A stretch of DNA of 64,000 nt. Origin: an uncultured Arachnia sp. Its GTDB lineage: Bacteria; Actinomycetota; Actinomycetes; Propionibacteriales; Propionibacteriaceae. The stretch covers positions 372,001 to 436,000 of the forward strand of contig CANLTJ010000001.1 of assembly GCA_947493995.1 (NCBI GenBank). The letters are read 5' to 3'. Under the pieces are notes generated by a model. The model was given only the letters and a program-made list of their open reading frames with translations, was not told where the DNA came from and made no database searches. Below, piece by piece: positions 43,864 to 53,388 of the stretch. A program made the translations under genes and the position numbers. Numbering within the stretch: the stretch's first letter is position 1; every line of letters begins with the position of its first letter.

Positions 43864-45600
43864 ATGTCAGACTCCGGGTTCCACCGTCCCCGGCGATCAT
43901 TCGCTCATGACACCGACTCCGAGAAACCGATCGCGGATGACGATACCCCAGTGTCTGCGTCATCCGCTGCGCGACGCGGGCTGGACCCCGAAGCCACAGA
44001 TCCGCCCCACGACGCCGGCCCGGAAGTCCCGCGACCCATCAATCCGTTCGCGCGTCCGGGAAGTGAGTCTGCCGCCCGCGAGGTTCCCACCTCCAGCCCC
44101 ATGGTGCCCGCACCCGCACCGATGATGCCGGGGCGGGATTCCCAGAACCCGCAGAGCGCGGGTGATGGCCGCGGCTCTGCGCCAGCACCTGGTCTGGAGC
44201 CCCACCGTTCGGCAGGGAGTTCCACCTCTCCTGCGGAGTCGCGCGCCGACGATGGCGGCACTCCATCCGCCCCGTCCCAATCGTGGCTACGTCACCACCG
44301 CAAATCCCTGCTCCTGTTCGTGGCCGGCGCGTTGGTGCTGGCGTTGTTCGTGACGCTCGGAGCCTTCTGGTTGGGGCGCGACGGACAACCCACACCCCCT
44401 CCTCCGGCAACCTCCACGAGCCCAAGCCCCAGCCCATCGGAAAGCCTGGAACCCGCTGTGAGCGTCGACAGCCTCATGACGGTGGAGGACGCCGAAGCCG
44501 TCGTGGCAGGGGCAACCTGGACGATTGCCAGCACAGCAGAGACCAGGCAGGAGGCTGAGGCCAGGCCGGCCTGCCTCGGGGGCGAAATCACCACCGTCAA
44601 CCCCACCGACAGCCTGCAGCGCGCCATCGGCACCTCCGGGGGCGACATGCTGGCCGCTCTCCATCAGGTGGACCTCTACGCCTCCGAGGAGGCCGCTCAG
44701 CAGGTGCAGTCAGAGCGAGCCACTGCCCTCACCGCGTGCGACGAGGTTCCGGCTCTGATCGTCGGCGCCTCCACGATCACCGGAATCGGTGACGAGGCGA
44801 TGCAGATGCGCATCGCATTCCAGGGCGATCCGGTAGAGGGGGCCTCAGAGGTTATGCACACCGTGCTCCTCGTGCGCACGGGGCGCGCACTGACCATGCT
44901 GGACGTCACACGCAACGACGACGCCATCCCCACCGAGGACGCAATTGCGGGGCTGGTGGGCCCCCTCAACGACATCTGTGATCGTGTCGACGGCACGTGT
45001 CCCACCGATCCCGTTGCCAACCCCATCCTGCCGCCCCCCGTGGAGCCCTTCGGCTGGCTCATCACCTCGGACCTGCCGCGCATCCGTCCGGGATTCGGCC
45101 AATGGGTCGCCAGAGAGGAGCAGCCGGTGATCATCACATCCCAGGGCATGGGGTGCGAGAACATGACTCTGGCCACCGAGCCGGGACCCACCGAGCGTCA
45201 GCAGCGGACCTACCTGCTGACCCAGGACGAGGAGACACCCACCACGTTCGGGATGGACGAAATGGTGTTCGACTTCGAGGACAACGCGGCGGCACGAGTT
45301 TTCAGCAACAGGTTGATTGATTCCCTGCTGTCCTGCGGAGACCGCAATGCAACCGCAGAAGTCACGGATCTCGGCGCCGTGAACGGAGGCGGTGCCGACG
45401 GCGTGGACGTCTCCGCCCGACTCATCACCATCGACCAGGCCACCTCGGACGACTCCGCGGTGAGGTACCAGCTCGTCGTTGCGATAGCCGACTCCCGCGT
45501 CAGCTACCTCCTGACAAGCGTCACCGATGATTACCAGTTCACGCCGGACCAGCTGAGTGAGGTCGCGCTGAGGATGGCGCACCGCCTCAGCCAGGGCTGA
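43864..45600 (+). CDS. Single-pass membrane protein with disordered cytoplasmic tail and extracellular sensor-like domain
   Basis: A 578-residue protein I do not recognise by name. Residues 1-140 are Pro/Ser/Ala-rich and likely disordered; residues about 145-172 form one membrane helix after WLRHHRKS; a Pro/Ser/Thr linker follows, then about 380 extracytoplasmic residues in two similar halves, each with paired cysteines (for example ACLGG and TACDE; ICDRVDGTC; GMGCEN and LLSCGD). The layout resembles extracellular sensor domains found with actinobacterial Ser/Thr kinases, but there is no kinase here. GGAGG lies six bases before the ATG at 43864. It is divergent from the PerM-like gene and convergent with sucD. 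Confidence 0.75.
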   Translation: MSDSGFHRPRRSFAHDTDSEKPIADDDTPVSASSAARRGLDPEATDPPHDAGPEVPRPINPFARPGSESAAREVPTSSPMVPAPAPMMPGRDSQNPQSAGDGRGSAPAPGLEPHRSAGSSTSPAESRADDGGTPSAPSQSWLRHHRKSLLLFVAGALVLALFVTLGAFWLGRDGQPTPPPPATSTSPSPSPSESLEPAVSVDSLMTVEDAEAVVAGATWTIASTAETRQEAEARPACLGGEITTVNPTDSLQRAIGTSGGDMLAALHQVDLYASEEAAQQVQSERATALTACDEVPALIVGASTITGIGDEAMQMRIAFQGDPVEGASEVMHTVLLVRTGRALTMLDVTRNDDAIPTEDAIAGLVGPLNDICDRVDGTCPTDPVANPILPPPVEPFGWLITSDLPRIRPGFGQWVAREEQPVIITSQGMGCENMTLATEPGPTERQQRTYLLTQDEETPTTFGMDEMVFDFEDNAAARVFSNRLIDSLLSCGDRNATAEVTDLGAVNGGGADGVDVSARLITIDQATSDDSAVRYQLVVAIADSRVSYLLTSVTDDYQFTPDQLSEVALRMAHRLSQG

Positions 45601-45680
45601 GAAGATCGAGCGGACGCGGAGTCGCCCGACCCAGCTGCCTGCGCATCCCACCGCTCCGTTTGGTATCGATCACTGAACAA

Positions 45681-45706
45681 GCCCCCACCCGCTTCCGGGT
45701 GGAGGC
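45681..45706 (-). terminator. Terminator of sucCD
   Basis: CCACCCG (45685-45691) and CGGGTGG (45696-45702) form a 7-bp stem with a CTTC loop, extended by three more pairs after one mismatch, 25 bases after the sucD stop. Confidence 0.6.
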
Positions 45707-45731
45707 TGTCGCGCCGACGCTTCTCCGGTGT

Positions 45732-46628
45732 TCAGGCGCTCCTCTGCCGGATGTCGCCCATGGCATCGCGGGCCAGCGATGCGGTCTGACTGGGCGTCTC
45801 GCCCACCATGACGCCCGCACCCTCCAGCGCCTTCTTCTTCGCCGCAGCGGTACCGCCGCTTCCCGTGATGATGGCGCCAGCGTGGCCCATCGTCTTGCCC
45901 GGTGGTGCCGTGAAGCCGGCCACATAACCGATGACGGGTTTGGTGATGTGCTCTGCGATGTAGGCGCCGGCCTTCTCCTCCGCATCGCCACCAATCTCGC
46001 CGATCATCACGATGACGTCCGTCTCATCGTCGTCCTCGAACGCCTGCAGGACATCGATGTGCGAAGTCCCGATCACAGGGTCGCCTCCAATGCCAACGGC
46101 CGTGGAGAAGCCGTGGTCACGCAACTCGAACATCATCTGGTAGGTCAGGGTGCCGGACTTGGACACCAGACCGATGTTGCCGCGCCCCGCGATGTGGGCC
46201 GGAATGATTCCGACGTTGGACTTGCCGGGGGAGATCAGCCCCGGACAGTTGGGTCCCACGATGCGGGTCTCGGCTGAAGCGGCCGCAGACTGGAACTCGA
46301 TGGCGTCTCGCACCGGAATGCCTTCCGTGATCACCACGCACAGCGGGATCTGGGCATCGACAGCCTCCAGGACGGCATCGCGCGCGAACCGGGGCGGGAC
46401 GAAGACCACGGAGACGTTCGCACCCGTCGCGTCCATGCCCTCGGCAACCGAACTGAAGACCGGCACCGGATCCTCTTCGAAAACAACGGACTCCCCGCCC
46501 TTCCCGGGGGTGACGCCACCGACTATGCGGGATCCGGACATGATCATCCGTTGGGTGTGCTTGCGCCCCTCCCTGCCGGTCATGCCCTGCACGAGGATCC
46601 GTGAACTCTCGTCGATGAAGATGGCCAT
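45732..46628 (-). CDS. sucD: Succinate-CoA ligase alpha subunit
   Basis: A 298-residue subunit that carries the phosphohistidine in the TCA step succinyl-CoA to succinate. [13 protein letters not shown] (15-27) is the CoA-binding N-terminal segment, [19 protein letters not shown] the central signature, and [14 protein letters not shown] holds the active His in the phosphate loop. Length is normal. It follows sucC by six bases, so the two subunits are made together. Confidence 0.97.
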   Translation of the reverse strand: MAIFIDESSRILVQGMTGREGRKHTQRMIMSGSRIVGGVTPGKGGESVVFEEDPVPVFSSVAEGMDATGANVSVVFVPPRFARDAVLEAVDAQIPLCVVITEGIPVRDAIEFQSAAASAETRIVGPNCPGLISPGKSNVGIIPAHIAGRGNIGLVSKSGTLTYQMMFELRDHGFSTAVGIGGDPVIGTSHIDVLQAFEDDDETDVIVMIGEIGGDAEEKAGAYIAEHITKPVIGYVAGFTAPPGKTMGHAGAIITGSGGTAAAKKKALEGAGVMVGETPSQTASLARDAMGDIRQRSA

Positions 46629-46634
46629 GACTCG

Positions 46635-47810
46635 TCAGTTCCTTTCGCTTGCCAGCTTGGCGACGGCAGCCGCCGCGCCGTCCATGGTGGATTCCACCTG
46701 AATGAGTGGATGGTTCGCCTCCGTCAGGATGGCTTTGCCCACGTCCACCGAGTTGCCGTCGAGACGCACCACGATGGGCAGCGTGGCTTCGTCACCCAAC
46801 ACGTCCAGCGCGGAGATGATGCCCTGAGCGACGTCGCTGCAGGCCGTGATACCGCCGAAGACGTTGACCAGTACCGCACGCACCTGTGGATCGCTCATGA
46901 TGATGCGCAGGCCGTTTGCCATGACGGTGGAGGAGGCTCCACCTCCGATGTCCAAGAAGTTTGCCGGTTTGGGCTGACCGGGCATGTCCTTCCCAGCCCT
47001 CTCCACGACATCCAGCGTACTCATCACCAGACCGGCACCGTTGCCGATGACGCCCACGCTGCCATCCAGCTTGACGTAGTTCAGGTCCAGCTCCTGCGCC
47101 TGGCGTTCGAGGTCCACGGCTGCTGACGTCTCGTGGTAATCGCCCCAGTTGTCATGCCGGAATTGAGCATTCTCATCGAGAGTGACCTTCGCGTCCAGGG
47201 CAAGGATGTCGCCGGATGCCACCTTCACGAGTGGGTTGACCTCCACGAGTGTGGCGTCCGACTCGCGGAAAACGGTCCAGAGCTTCTGCAGAACCTCGGT
47301 CACGCCGTCGCGGTCCTCGTTCTCGAAACCTGCGCGCTCGACAATCTCTCCCGCGACATCCGCGGTGATGCCCTCCACCGGATCCAATGGCAATTTGACC
47401 AACGCCTCGGGCCGCTCAACGGCAAGTGTCTCAATGTCGATCCCCCCTTCCACACTGCACATTGCCAGGTACGTGCCGGCCGTGCGGTCCAAGAGGATGG
47501 AGAAGTAGTACTCGGCCGCAATCTCTGCACCAGGACTCAGCATCACTGCAGTCACAGGAAGGTCCTTGATGACCAAATCAAGGATGTCGGAGGCGACGCT
47601 CTCGGCCTCCGACGGACTCCGGACCAGCTTCACGCCGCCAGCCTTGCCACGGCCACCCGCCCTGACCTGTGCCTTCACCACCGCCACGTCCGAGTCGAGT
47701 TCTTCATAGGCGTCCCTGGCACCTGCCGGAGTGGTCGCCACCACCCCCGGTAGCACCGGTACACCGAAGGACTCGAACAGTTCACGTGCTTGGTATTCGA
47801 GGAGGTCCAC
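46635..47810 (-). CDS. sucC: Succinate-CoA ligase beta subunit
   Basis: A 391-residue ATP-grasp subunit that binds nucleotide and completes the ligase. MDLLEYQARELFESFGVPV is the standard start, VKAQVRAGGRGKAGGVK (45-61) the ATP-grasp phosphate loop, and ANFLDIGGGASS plus VNVFGGITACSDVAQGI the contact with the alpha subunit. Start is GTG at 47810 with GGGAG upstream. It heads the sucCD operon and diverges from the M23 peptidase gene across 165 bases. Confidence 0.97.
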   Translation of the reverse strand: MDLLEYQARELFESFGVPVLPGVVATTPAGARDAYEELDSDVAVVKAQVRAGGRGKAGGVKLVRSPSEAESVASDILDLVIKDLPVTAVMLSPGAEIAAEYYFSILLDRTAGTYLAMCSVEGGIDIETLAVERPEALVKLPLDPVEGITADVAGEIVERAGFENEDRDGVTEVLQKLWTVFRESDATLVEVNPLVKVASGDILALDAKVTLDENAQFRHDNWGDYHETSAAVDLERQAQELDLNYVKLDGSVGVIGNGAGLVMSTLDVVERAGKDMPGQPKPANFLDIGGGASSTVMANGLRIIMSDPQVRAVLVNVFGGITACSDVAQGIISALDVLGDEATLPIVVRLDGNSVDVGKAILTEANHPLIQVESTMDGAAAAVAKLASERN

Positions 47811-47908
47811 CCTCAGCTCCCATCATTGAGTTGCGCGATGCCCATCACGATACAGCGGAGGCCGTCCACGCGGGTGAACATTCTCATTGCGCACTCAGGA
47901 ACCCAAAT

Positions 47909-47936
47909 TTGAGAGCTTTCTGAGAAATGCTAAGGT
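47909..47936 (+). promoter_or_regulatory. Candidate promoter of the M23 peptidase gene
   Basis: TTGAGA (47909-47914) and TAAGGT (47931-47936) with a 16-base spacer lie in an AT-rich patch 40 bases before the TTG start, the only such patch in this gap. Confidence 0.35.
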
Positions 47937-47975
47937 TCCAAAGAATCACGTCACAGCCATCTGTCTGGAGTTCTG

Positions 47976-49073
47976 TTGAACAAGCTCAGCGCCGCCAAGA
48001 GCCCACGTAGGGCCGCTGAACACCTCGCCATATCCGATGTGGAAGTCACCACTGAATCCGCCTCGGTCGCCCGCAGACGCCGCACGTCCACCGTCAGCCG
48101 AGGGCTGGTCGCAGGTGTCCTTGCGAGCGTGCTGGCCGTGGGAGGTGCGCTTGCCTGGACTGCCACCTCGGGCGACGGCTCTGACGAGATGAGTTCGAAG
48201 CAACTCTCCATTGATCTGGCAATTCCGGAGGCTGCAGCTCAGTCCGTCGAGAAGGGCTTCGAGGATCGCTCGCAGGCGGCTTCCCGCAGCGCCATTCGTT
48301 CAACCCTGACCGAAGCCGTCGCTGGAGAGGCAGCCAAGGATCGCGAGGCGGTCCTTGACGCGTCCGTCGAAGAAGCACACAAGCATGAGGCCGAAGGCTC
48401 CGCCGCCGAACGCGAAGAGCAGATGGCTGCCGACATGGAACTCGTCAAGGCCCAGGAGGCCAAGCTCAAGAGGGAAGCCGAAGAAGCGGCGCGACGTCTT
48501 GAGGAGGCACGGCTGGCGGCCGAGGCTGCTGCGGCAGCCAAGGCGGAAGCCAATGCCGCGGATGCAGATGCCAAAGCGAAGACCAAAGCCGCTCCGTCCG
48601 AAGGCAGCGACTCCGCGGCAAGCGTGTCGACCGAAGATTTGGCGGCGGTGTCCTCCAGCGGCGGATCCATGCCGGTGAAGTCCAACTACCGCATCGGCGC
48701 CCGTTTCCAGGCCACCGGATCATGGTCCCGCTACCACACGGGACAGGACTTCCCCGCCCCCAGCGGCACTCCCATCTACGCAATCGCATCGGGAATCGTT
48801 CTGAGCCCGACGGCAGGTGGCTGGGCCGGCACCAACGTCGTCATCCAGCACTCCAATGGTGGATCCACGCTGTACGCCCACATGTCCAAGCGTGTCGCCA
48901 ATACCGGGCAAGCAGTTCAGGCGGGCGATCTCATCGGCTACGTCGGCAACACCGGCCGCTCCTTCGGCGCTCACCTCCACCTCGAGTACTACAAGCCGGG
49001 TGTCACGCCGGGCAAGGTCTACGAGGCCTCGGATCCGATCGCCTTCATGCGGAGCGTCGGGGTCAACATCTAA
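47976..49073 (+). CDS. Secreted M23 (LytM-type) peptidase with coiled coil
   Basis: A 365-residue cell-wall hydrolase or hydrolase activator. Residues 43-62 form one N-terminal helix (signal or anchor), 118-210 a charged Ala/Glu/Lys coiled coil, and 240-360 the M23 domain. The zinc motifs are intact: H254 and D258 in YHTGQDFP, and H333-L-H335 in GAHLHLEYY, so it should be active. M23 proteins cleave peptidoglycan cross-bridges during growth or division; the coiled coil suggests regulation as in FtsEX-linked proteins. The start is the TTG at 47976, with GGAG seven bases upstream. Two hairpins follow the gene. Confidence 0.9.
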   Translation: MNKLSAAKSPRRAAEHLAISDVEVTTESASVARRRRTSTVSRGLVAGVLASVLAVGGALAWTATSGDGSDEMSSKQLSIDLAIPEAAAQSVEKGFEDRSQAASRSAIRSTLTEAVAGEAAKDREAVLDASVEEAHKHEAEGSAAEREEQMAADMELVKAQEAKLKREAEEAARRLEEARLAAEAAAAAKAEANAADADAKAKTKAAPSEGSDSAASVSTEDLAAVSSSGGSMPVKSNYRIGARFQATGSWSRYHTGQDFPAPSGTPIYAIASGIVLSPTAGGWAGTNVVIQHSNGGSTLYAHMSKRVANTGQAVQAGDLIGYVGNTGRSFGAHLHLEYYKPGVTPGKVYEASDPIAFMRSVGVNI

Positions 49074-49097
49074 CACGCGGGGGCTGCGCCCCCCGTG
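49074..49097 (+). terminator. Terminator of the M23 peptidase gene
   Basis: CACG-C-GGGGGC and GCCCCCCGTG form a ten-pair stem with one bulged base and a 3-base loop, directly after the stop codon. Confidence 0.6.
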
Positions 49098-49133
49098 ACC
49101 CCCCCACACAGGTGCTCCGCCCCGGCACGTCAG

Positions 49134-49167
49134 CAACATTTCGGGTGGACTGCCCCCCGAAATGTTG
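49134..49167. terminator. Second hairpin between the M23 gene and pcrA
   Basis: CAACATTTCGGG (49134-49145) and CCCGAAATGTTG (49156-49167) form a perfect 12-bp stem with a 10-base loop, close to the pcrA stop. Its stem is unusually AT-rich for this genome. It likely ends pcrA transcripts. Confidence 0.65.
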
Positions 49168-49180
49168 TCCGAGTGGTGGG

Positions 49181-51592
49181 CTAGAGCTTTTCCATGGGGG
49201 CGTGCTTGAGGCTGAGGCGTTTGGTGCCGGCCGATCCGAAGTCCACGTCCGCCTTGGTGGCGTCGCCGGAACCGTGGACAGCAACCACCTCACCCAGACC
49301 AAAGGTTGCATGTAGTACCCGATCCCCCACGACGACGTGCGGGACGGTCTTCACCGGCCCCCTCCCAGCGCCGAAGCTGGCCATGGCGGTACTGGTTTCG
49401 CGGCTGCGAGTGGCTGAGCTATTGGCCCACGTGGTGAGGGCCTCCCCTGTGCGGCGCCAATCCAGGACGTGCTCGGGAATCTCCTCCAGGAACCTGGACC
49501 CGGGGTTGTAGCGCGGCTGCCCGAACGTGACGCGGACGGCGGCACGGCTCAGATGAAGCCGCTTCCGGGCCCGGGTGATCCCCACGTAGGCGAGGCGGCG
49601 TTCCTCCTCCAACTCATTGATGTTGTCGAAGGCGCGCATGTGGGGAAACACTCCCTCCTCCAGCCCTGTCAGGAAGACGGTGTCGAATTCGAGTCCCTTG
49701 GCGGTGTGCAGTGTCATCAGCGTCACCACGCCCGCGTCGGCATCACCGCTCGGCACCTGATCCGCATCAGCGACCAGTGCGACGCGTTCAAGGAAGGCGG
49801 CAAGGGAATCGTCCGGTTCCGGCATGCCCGCCACGAGACCGCTCCCGGTTTCGTCCAGATCCACGGTGTTGGCGCTGGCAACGAACTCGGCGGCAACGCT
49901 GACCAGCTCCTCGAGATTCTCCAGCCGGGTCTCATCCTGCGGATCCGACGATTTCTGCAACTCGGGAATGTAACCGGATGCCTGCAGCACCGACGTCAAA
50001 ACCTCATCAGCACTGACACCACTCGCAACCATGATGCGGTGGGCATCCATCATGTCGGCGAACGCCGTGACCTGCTTGAGGGAACGCGCAGCCATCCCGG
50101 GGGCTTCCTGCACCCGTCGCATGGCGTCGGTGAAGGAGATACGTTCCGCTGCTGCCAAGGACGAGATGGCACCCTCCGCCCTCTCCCCGATCCCGCGCTT
50201 CGGCACGTTCAGAATGCGACGCACCGAGACATCGTCCGCAGGATTCACCAGCGCCCGAAGGTAGGCCAGAGCATCGCGCACCTCTCGACGCTCGTAGAAA
50301 CGGACGCCGCCCACCACCTTGTACGGCAGTCCCACCCGGATGAACACCTCTTCCAGAGCACGGGACTGTGCATTGGTTCTGTAGAACACAGCGACGTCGC
50401 CGTATCGCGATTCCTCGTCGTCGACAAGCTTGTCAATTTCCTGCGCCACGAACTGGGCCTCGTCGTGCTCGGTGTCGGCCACGTAACCGACGATCTGCTC
50501 GCCCTCCCCCAAGTCGGACCAGAGATGCTTGTCACGGCGGCTCTGATTGCGTGCGATGACGGCGTTGGCAGCTGTCAGGACGTTCTGGGTGGAGCGGTAG
50601 TTCTGATCCAGCACGATGGTCTCAGCGCCGGGATAGTCGGACTCGAAGTCCAGAATGTTGCGGATCGTGGCACCCCGGAAGGCGTAGATGGACTGGTCAG
50701 AGTCTCCCACCACCATGAGTTCGGCTGGCTCCGCCGTCGGCGTCCCCTCCACCTGGGAAGCGGTGCTGGGGCCGCACAACTCCTTCACAAGGGCGTACTG
50801 GGCGTGGTTGGTGTCCTGGTACTCATCGACGAGCACGTGCCGGAACCGACGGCGATACTTCTCCCGAATGTCGGTGAACGACTGGAGGAGATGCACCGTC
50901 GTCATGATGAGATCATCGAAATCCAGGGCGTTCGCGGCCCGCAGCCGTCGCTGGTATTCGGCGTAGGCCTCCGCGACGATCCGCTGCCGGGGTTGTACGG
51001 CCTCGGCAAGTGCGGTCTCGAAGTCCATCAGCTCATTCTTGTGGTTGCTCACCGCCGTCATCACAGCCCGGACGGGGTACTGCTTGGGGTCCAACCCCTG
51101 ATCCCGGCACACCAGCGACATCAGGCGCTTGGAGTCCGCGTCGTCGTAGATGGAGAAGCTCTTGGAGATGCCGAATCGGTCGATGTCACTCCGCAGGATA
51201 CGGACGCAGGCGGAGTGGAAGGTGGAGACCCACATCAGCTTGGCCCTGTTACCCACGAGCTGCATCACGCGTCCACGCATCTCTGCCGCCGCCTTGTTGG
51301 TGAAGGTGATCGCCAGGATGGCGCCGGGATGCACGTTCCGTACGCCCACCAGATGGGCGATGCGACGGGTGAGCACGCGTGTTTTGCCGGAGCCGGCGCC
51401 AGCCACCACCAGGACCGGGGAGCCGGCATGGAGCACGGCTCTGCGCTGCGGAGGATTCAGTCCCTCCAGCAGTTCGTCCTCATCAACGGCGCGAGCTGAC
51501 AGCTTCCGTGAGGGTTGCTCACTGTCGGCGTGAGGCCGCTTCACCTTGGGTGCGAAGACGGCTTGGAGGTCGGGAAACAGCGAGTCAGTCAT
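49181..51592 (-). CDS. pcrA: ATP-dependent DNA helicase PcrA/UvrD
   Basis: An 803-residue SF1A helicase for nucleotide excision repair and replication-fork clearing. Motif I is VAGAGSGKTRV (63-73), motif II DEYQDTNHAQYALV, motif III VGDSDQSIYAFRGA, motif V TLMTLHTAKGLEFDTVFLTGLEEGVFP split over the usual spacing, motif VI YVGITRARKRL. The C-terminal 60 residues (VGDRVLHATFGLGEVVAV) form the Tudor-like RNA polymerase-binding domain of PcrA. I start it at the ATG at 51592; TAGGCT lies 11 bases upstream, so the leader is only a few bases. It is divergent from the PLD gene. Confidence 0.96.
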   Translation of the reverse strand: MTDSLFPDLQAVFAPKVKRPHADSEQPSRKLSARAVDEDELLEGLNPPQRRAVLHAGSPVLVVAGAGSGKTRVLTRRIAHLVGVRNVHPGAILAITFTNKAAAEMRGRVMQLVGNRAKLMWVSTFHSACVRILRSDIDRFGISKSFSIYDDADSKRLMSLVCRDQGLDPKQYPVRAVMTAVSNHKNELMDFETALAEAVQPRQRIVAEAYAEYQRRLRAANALDFDDLIMTTVHLLQSFTDIREKYRRRFRHVLVDEYQDTNHAQYALVKELCGPSTASQVEGTPTAEPAELMVVGDSDQSIYAFRGATIRNILDFESDYPGAETIVLDQNYRSTQNVLTAANAVIARNQSRRDKHLWSDLGEGEQIVGYVADTEHDEAQFVAQEIDKLVDDEESRYGDVAVFYRTNAQSRALEEVFIRVGLPYKVVGGVRFYERREVRDALAYLRALVNPADDVSVRRILNVPKRGIGERAEGAISSLAAAERISFTDAMRRVQEAPGMAARSLKQVTAFADMMDAHRIMVASGVSADEVLTSVLQASGYIPELQKSSDPQDETRLENLEELVSVAAEFVASANTVDLDETGSGLVAGMPEPDDSLAAFLERVALVADADQVPSGDADAGVVTLMTLHTAKGLEFDTVFLTGLEEGVFPHMRAFDNINELEEERRLAYVGITRARKRLHLSRAAVRVTFGQPRYNPGSRFLEEIPEHVLDWRRTGEALTTWANSSATRSRETSTAMASFGAGRGPVKTVPHVVVGDRVLHATFGLGEVVAVHGSGDATKADVDFGSAGTKRLSLKHAPMEKL

Positions 51593-51641
51593 GTCGGCTG
51601 CCCAGCCTACCGTCGCCGTACCAGAGCACACTCCATCCCGA

Positions 51642-51647
51642 TAGGCT
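51642..51647 (+). promoter_or_regulatory. -10 box TAGGCT, leaderless promoter of the PLD-family gene
   Basis: TAGGCT ends seven bases before the ATG at 51655. A second TAGGCT faces the other way at 51604-51609, upstream of pcrA, so the two promoters are back to back. Confidence 0.5.
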
Positions 51648-51654
51648 GAGGTTC

Positions 51655-52887
51655 ATGCATCGCGTGCTTCGAGAGTTTCGGACATGGTTGCAACGGCTCG
51701 GGATCGCTGTACTGCTCGGTCAGGTCGTGACGGTGATCACGCTGCTCACCATGGAGAGCTACCGCAAGCGAGGACGAAAGGCCCACACGTTCCCTTGGAC
51801 ACCGGCCAGCCCGTTGGACGTGGGCCCGGACGAGGTGACTGTCTACAGCTACGGCGAGGATCTCTTCGCCGACATGCTGGACGCCATTGACGACGCTCGC
51901 GAGGTCATCCATTTTGAGACCTTCATCTGGAAGGACGACGCGGTAGGCAACCAGTTCAAGGACGCTTTTGCGCGTGCTGCCGACCGGGGGGTGCAGGTCA
52001 ACGTCATCTGGGACGAGTTCGCGAATCTCGTGGTTCCCCGATCCTTCTTCCGCATGCCCGCCACCATCAACGTCATGCGCCACCCGGCCATCACCGTCCC
52101 GTGGAGTCCCAAGAGCTGGGGACGCAACCACCGCAAACTCATGGTGGTGGACCACAACGTCGGTTTCATCGGTGGATACAACATCGGTGAGCTCTACGCG
52201 ACGGGGTGGCGCGACACCCACGCCAGAGTTGTCGGTCCGGGCGTCAAGGAGTTGGAGAACGCCTTCATCGACTTCTGGAACCTGCACGTGCGCGGACGCG
52301 GGCTCAGCAAACTACGCGACGACATCCGCCGCGGATGGGGTTCCAACCTGCGCCTGCACCGCAACATGCCCAAGCTGAGCGTGTTCCCCATCCGGACCAT
52401 GTACCTGGAGGCCATGGACCGGGCCAGCGAGCGCATCTGGCTGACCCACGCCTACCTCATTCCCGACGACGATCTCGTGACCGCCCTCTGTGAGGCGGTG
52501 CAACGCGGCGTCGACGTCCGCATCATCGTGCCTGAACGCTCCAACCACGTGGTGGCCGACTGGCTCTCGCGGGGCTACTACGACGAGCTTCTGCGCTGCG
52601 GGGTGCGGCTGTTCCTCTACGGGGGCGCCATGGTCCATTCGAAGACGGCGACCATCGACGGTGCATGGGTCACGATCGGTACCGCCAACCTGGATCGGTT
52701 GAGCCTGCGCGGCAACTACGAGGTGAATCTGGAGATCCTCGACGAGGGCCTGGCGCAACGGATGGAAGAAATCTTCGACGTGGACCAGCGCAACACCCGG
52801 GAATTGACGCTGGAGGAATGGCGGACACGGTCCTGGATGGCCAAGAGCACCGAGGTTCTGCTCAGCCCCTGGCGGCCAATTCTCTGA
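51655..52887 (+). CDS. Cardiolipin synthase-like phospholipase D family protein
   Basis: A 410-residue membrane-associated enzyme. One N-terminal membrane helix (about 13-32) is followed by two PLD domains; the catalytic HxKx4D motifs are NHRKLMVVD with H159 and K161, and VHSKTATID with H328 and K330. It probably makes cardiolipin or another phosphatidyl transfer product; the single membrane helix differs from the two of ClsA, so ClsB-type activity is possible. ATG at 51655 is set by GAGG and a -10 box close upstream. It diverges from pcrA. Confidence 0.88.
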   Translation: MHRVLREFRTWLQRLGIAVLLGQVVTVITLLTMESYRKRGRKAHTFPWTPASPLDVGPDEVTVYSYGEDLFADMLDAIDDAREVIHFETFIWKDDAVGNQFKDAFARAADRGVQVNVIWDEFANLVVPRSFFRMPATINVMRHPAITVPWSPKSWGRNHRKLMVVDHNVGFIGGYNIGELYATGWRDTHARVVGPGVKELENAFIDFWNLHVRGRGLSKLRDDIRRGWGSNLRLHRNMPKLSVFPIRTMYLEAMDRASERIWLTHAYLIPDDDLVTALCEAVQRGVDVRIIVPERSNHVVADWLSRGYYDELLRCGVRLFLYGGAMVHSKTATIDGAWVTIGTANLDRLSLRGNYEVNLEILDEGLAQRMEEIFDVDQRNTRELTLEEWRTRSWMAKSTEVLLSPWRPIL

Positions 52888-52949
52888 AAATTCGAGAGGA
52901 GCAAGCACCATACCCACGGCAGGCGCCCGACTCCGTTCCCCACTCCGTC

Positions 52950-53291
52950 CTACCAGAAGACGGCGATCGCAGCATTGAGCGTCGTGAGGCCGAATATGGC
53001 CCAGAACGCACCGTCGGCAACGCTCGGTTTGTTCCGGTTCAGGACCACAAGGACACCGATGACGATCAGGACCGCGAGCTTGACGCCCAGCTTGATGTGC
53101 GGTACCGCTCCATCACCTAGTTCCCACATGAGCTGCAGCGCCAGCCCGGAGATGAGCTGAAGGATCGCCCCGTGGAACATGGCTGCGTTCACGACCCGTT
53201 TCGGACCCTTCACCTGAGTGAACGCACCGCCGAAGAGTGAGGCAAAACCGATGAGATGCAGAAAAAGCAGAATCATGTAGAGGATGTCCAT
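52950..53291 (-). CDS. Small four-helix membrane protein
   Basis: A 113-residue protein with four predicted membrane helices (about 3-25, 35-57, 65-84, 92-112) and a short polar loop, QVKGPKRV, after the first. I do not recognise a named family; it resembles small actinobacterial proteins of unknown function. The start is supported by TAGCCT six bases upstream of the ATG. It is transcribed toward the PLD gene, 62 bases away. Confidence 0.75.
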   Translation of the reverse strand: MDILYMILLFLHLIGFASLFGGAFTQVKGPKRVVNAAMFHGAILQLISGLALQLMWELGDGAVPHIKLGVKLAVLIVIGVLVVLNRNKPSVADGAFWAIFGLTTLNAAIAVFW

Positions 53292-53297
53292 GGGCTC

Positions 53298-53303
53298 AGG
53301 CTA
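53298..53303 (-). promoter_or_regulatory. -10 box TAGCCT, leaderless promoter of the four-helix protein
   Basis: TAGCCT ends six bases before the ATG at 53291 on the minus strand, with no ribosome site. Confidence 0.45.
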
Positions 53304-53388
53304 TCCAAAAGGGTGAAAAAGGCCCCATTCGCAGCACGCACGTCGCGGCAAGTGGCGCATGATCCCAAAAAGGTGCAGGGTTGTACCC

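Noticed and set aside
47811..47975. Possible c-di-AMP (ydaO-type) riboswitch upstream of the M23 peptidase
   Set aside because: Such riboswitches often precede wall hydrolases in actinobacteria, but this gap lacks the conserved GGGGAACC-like and CCGAAUC-like segments and is short for the fold; it also shares the sucC upstream region.
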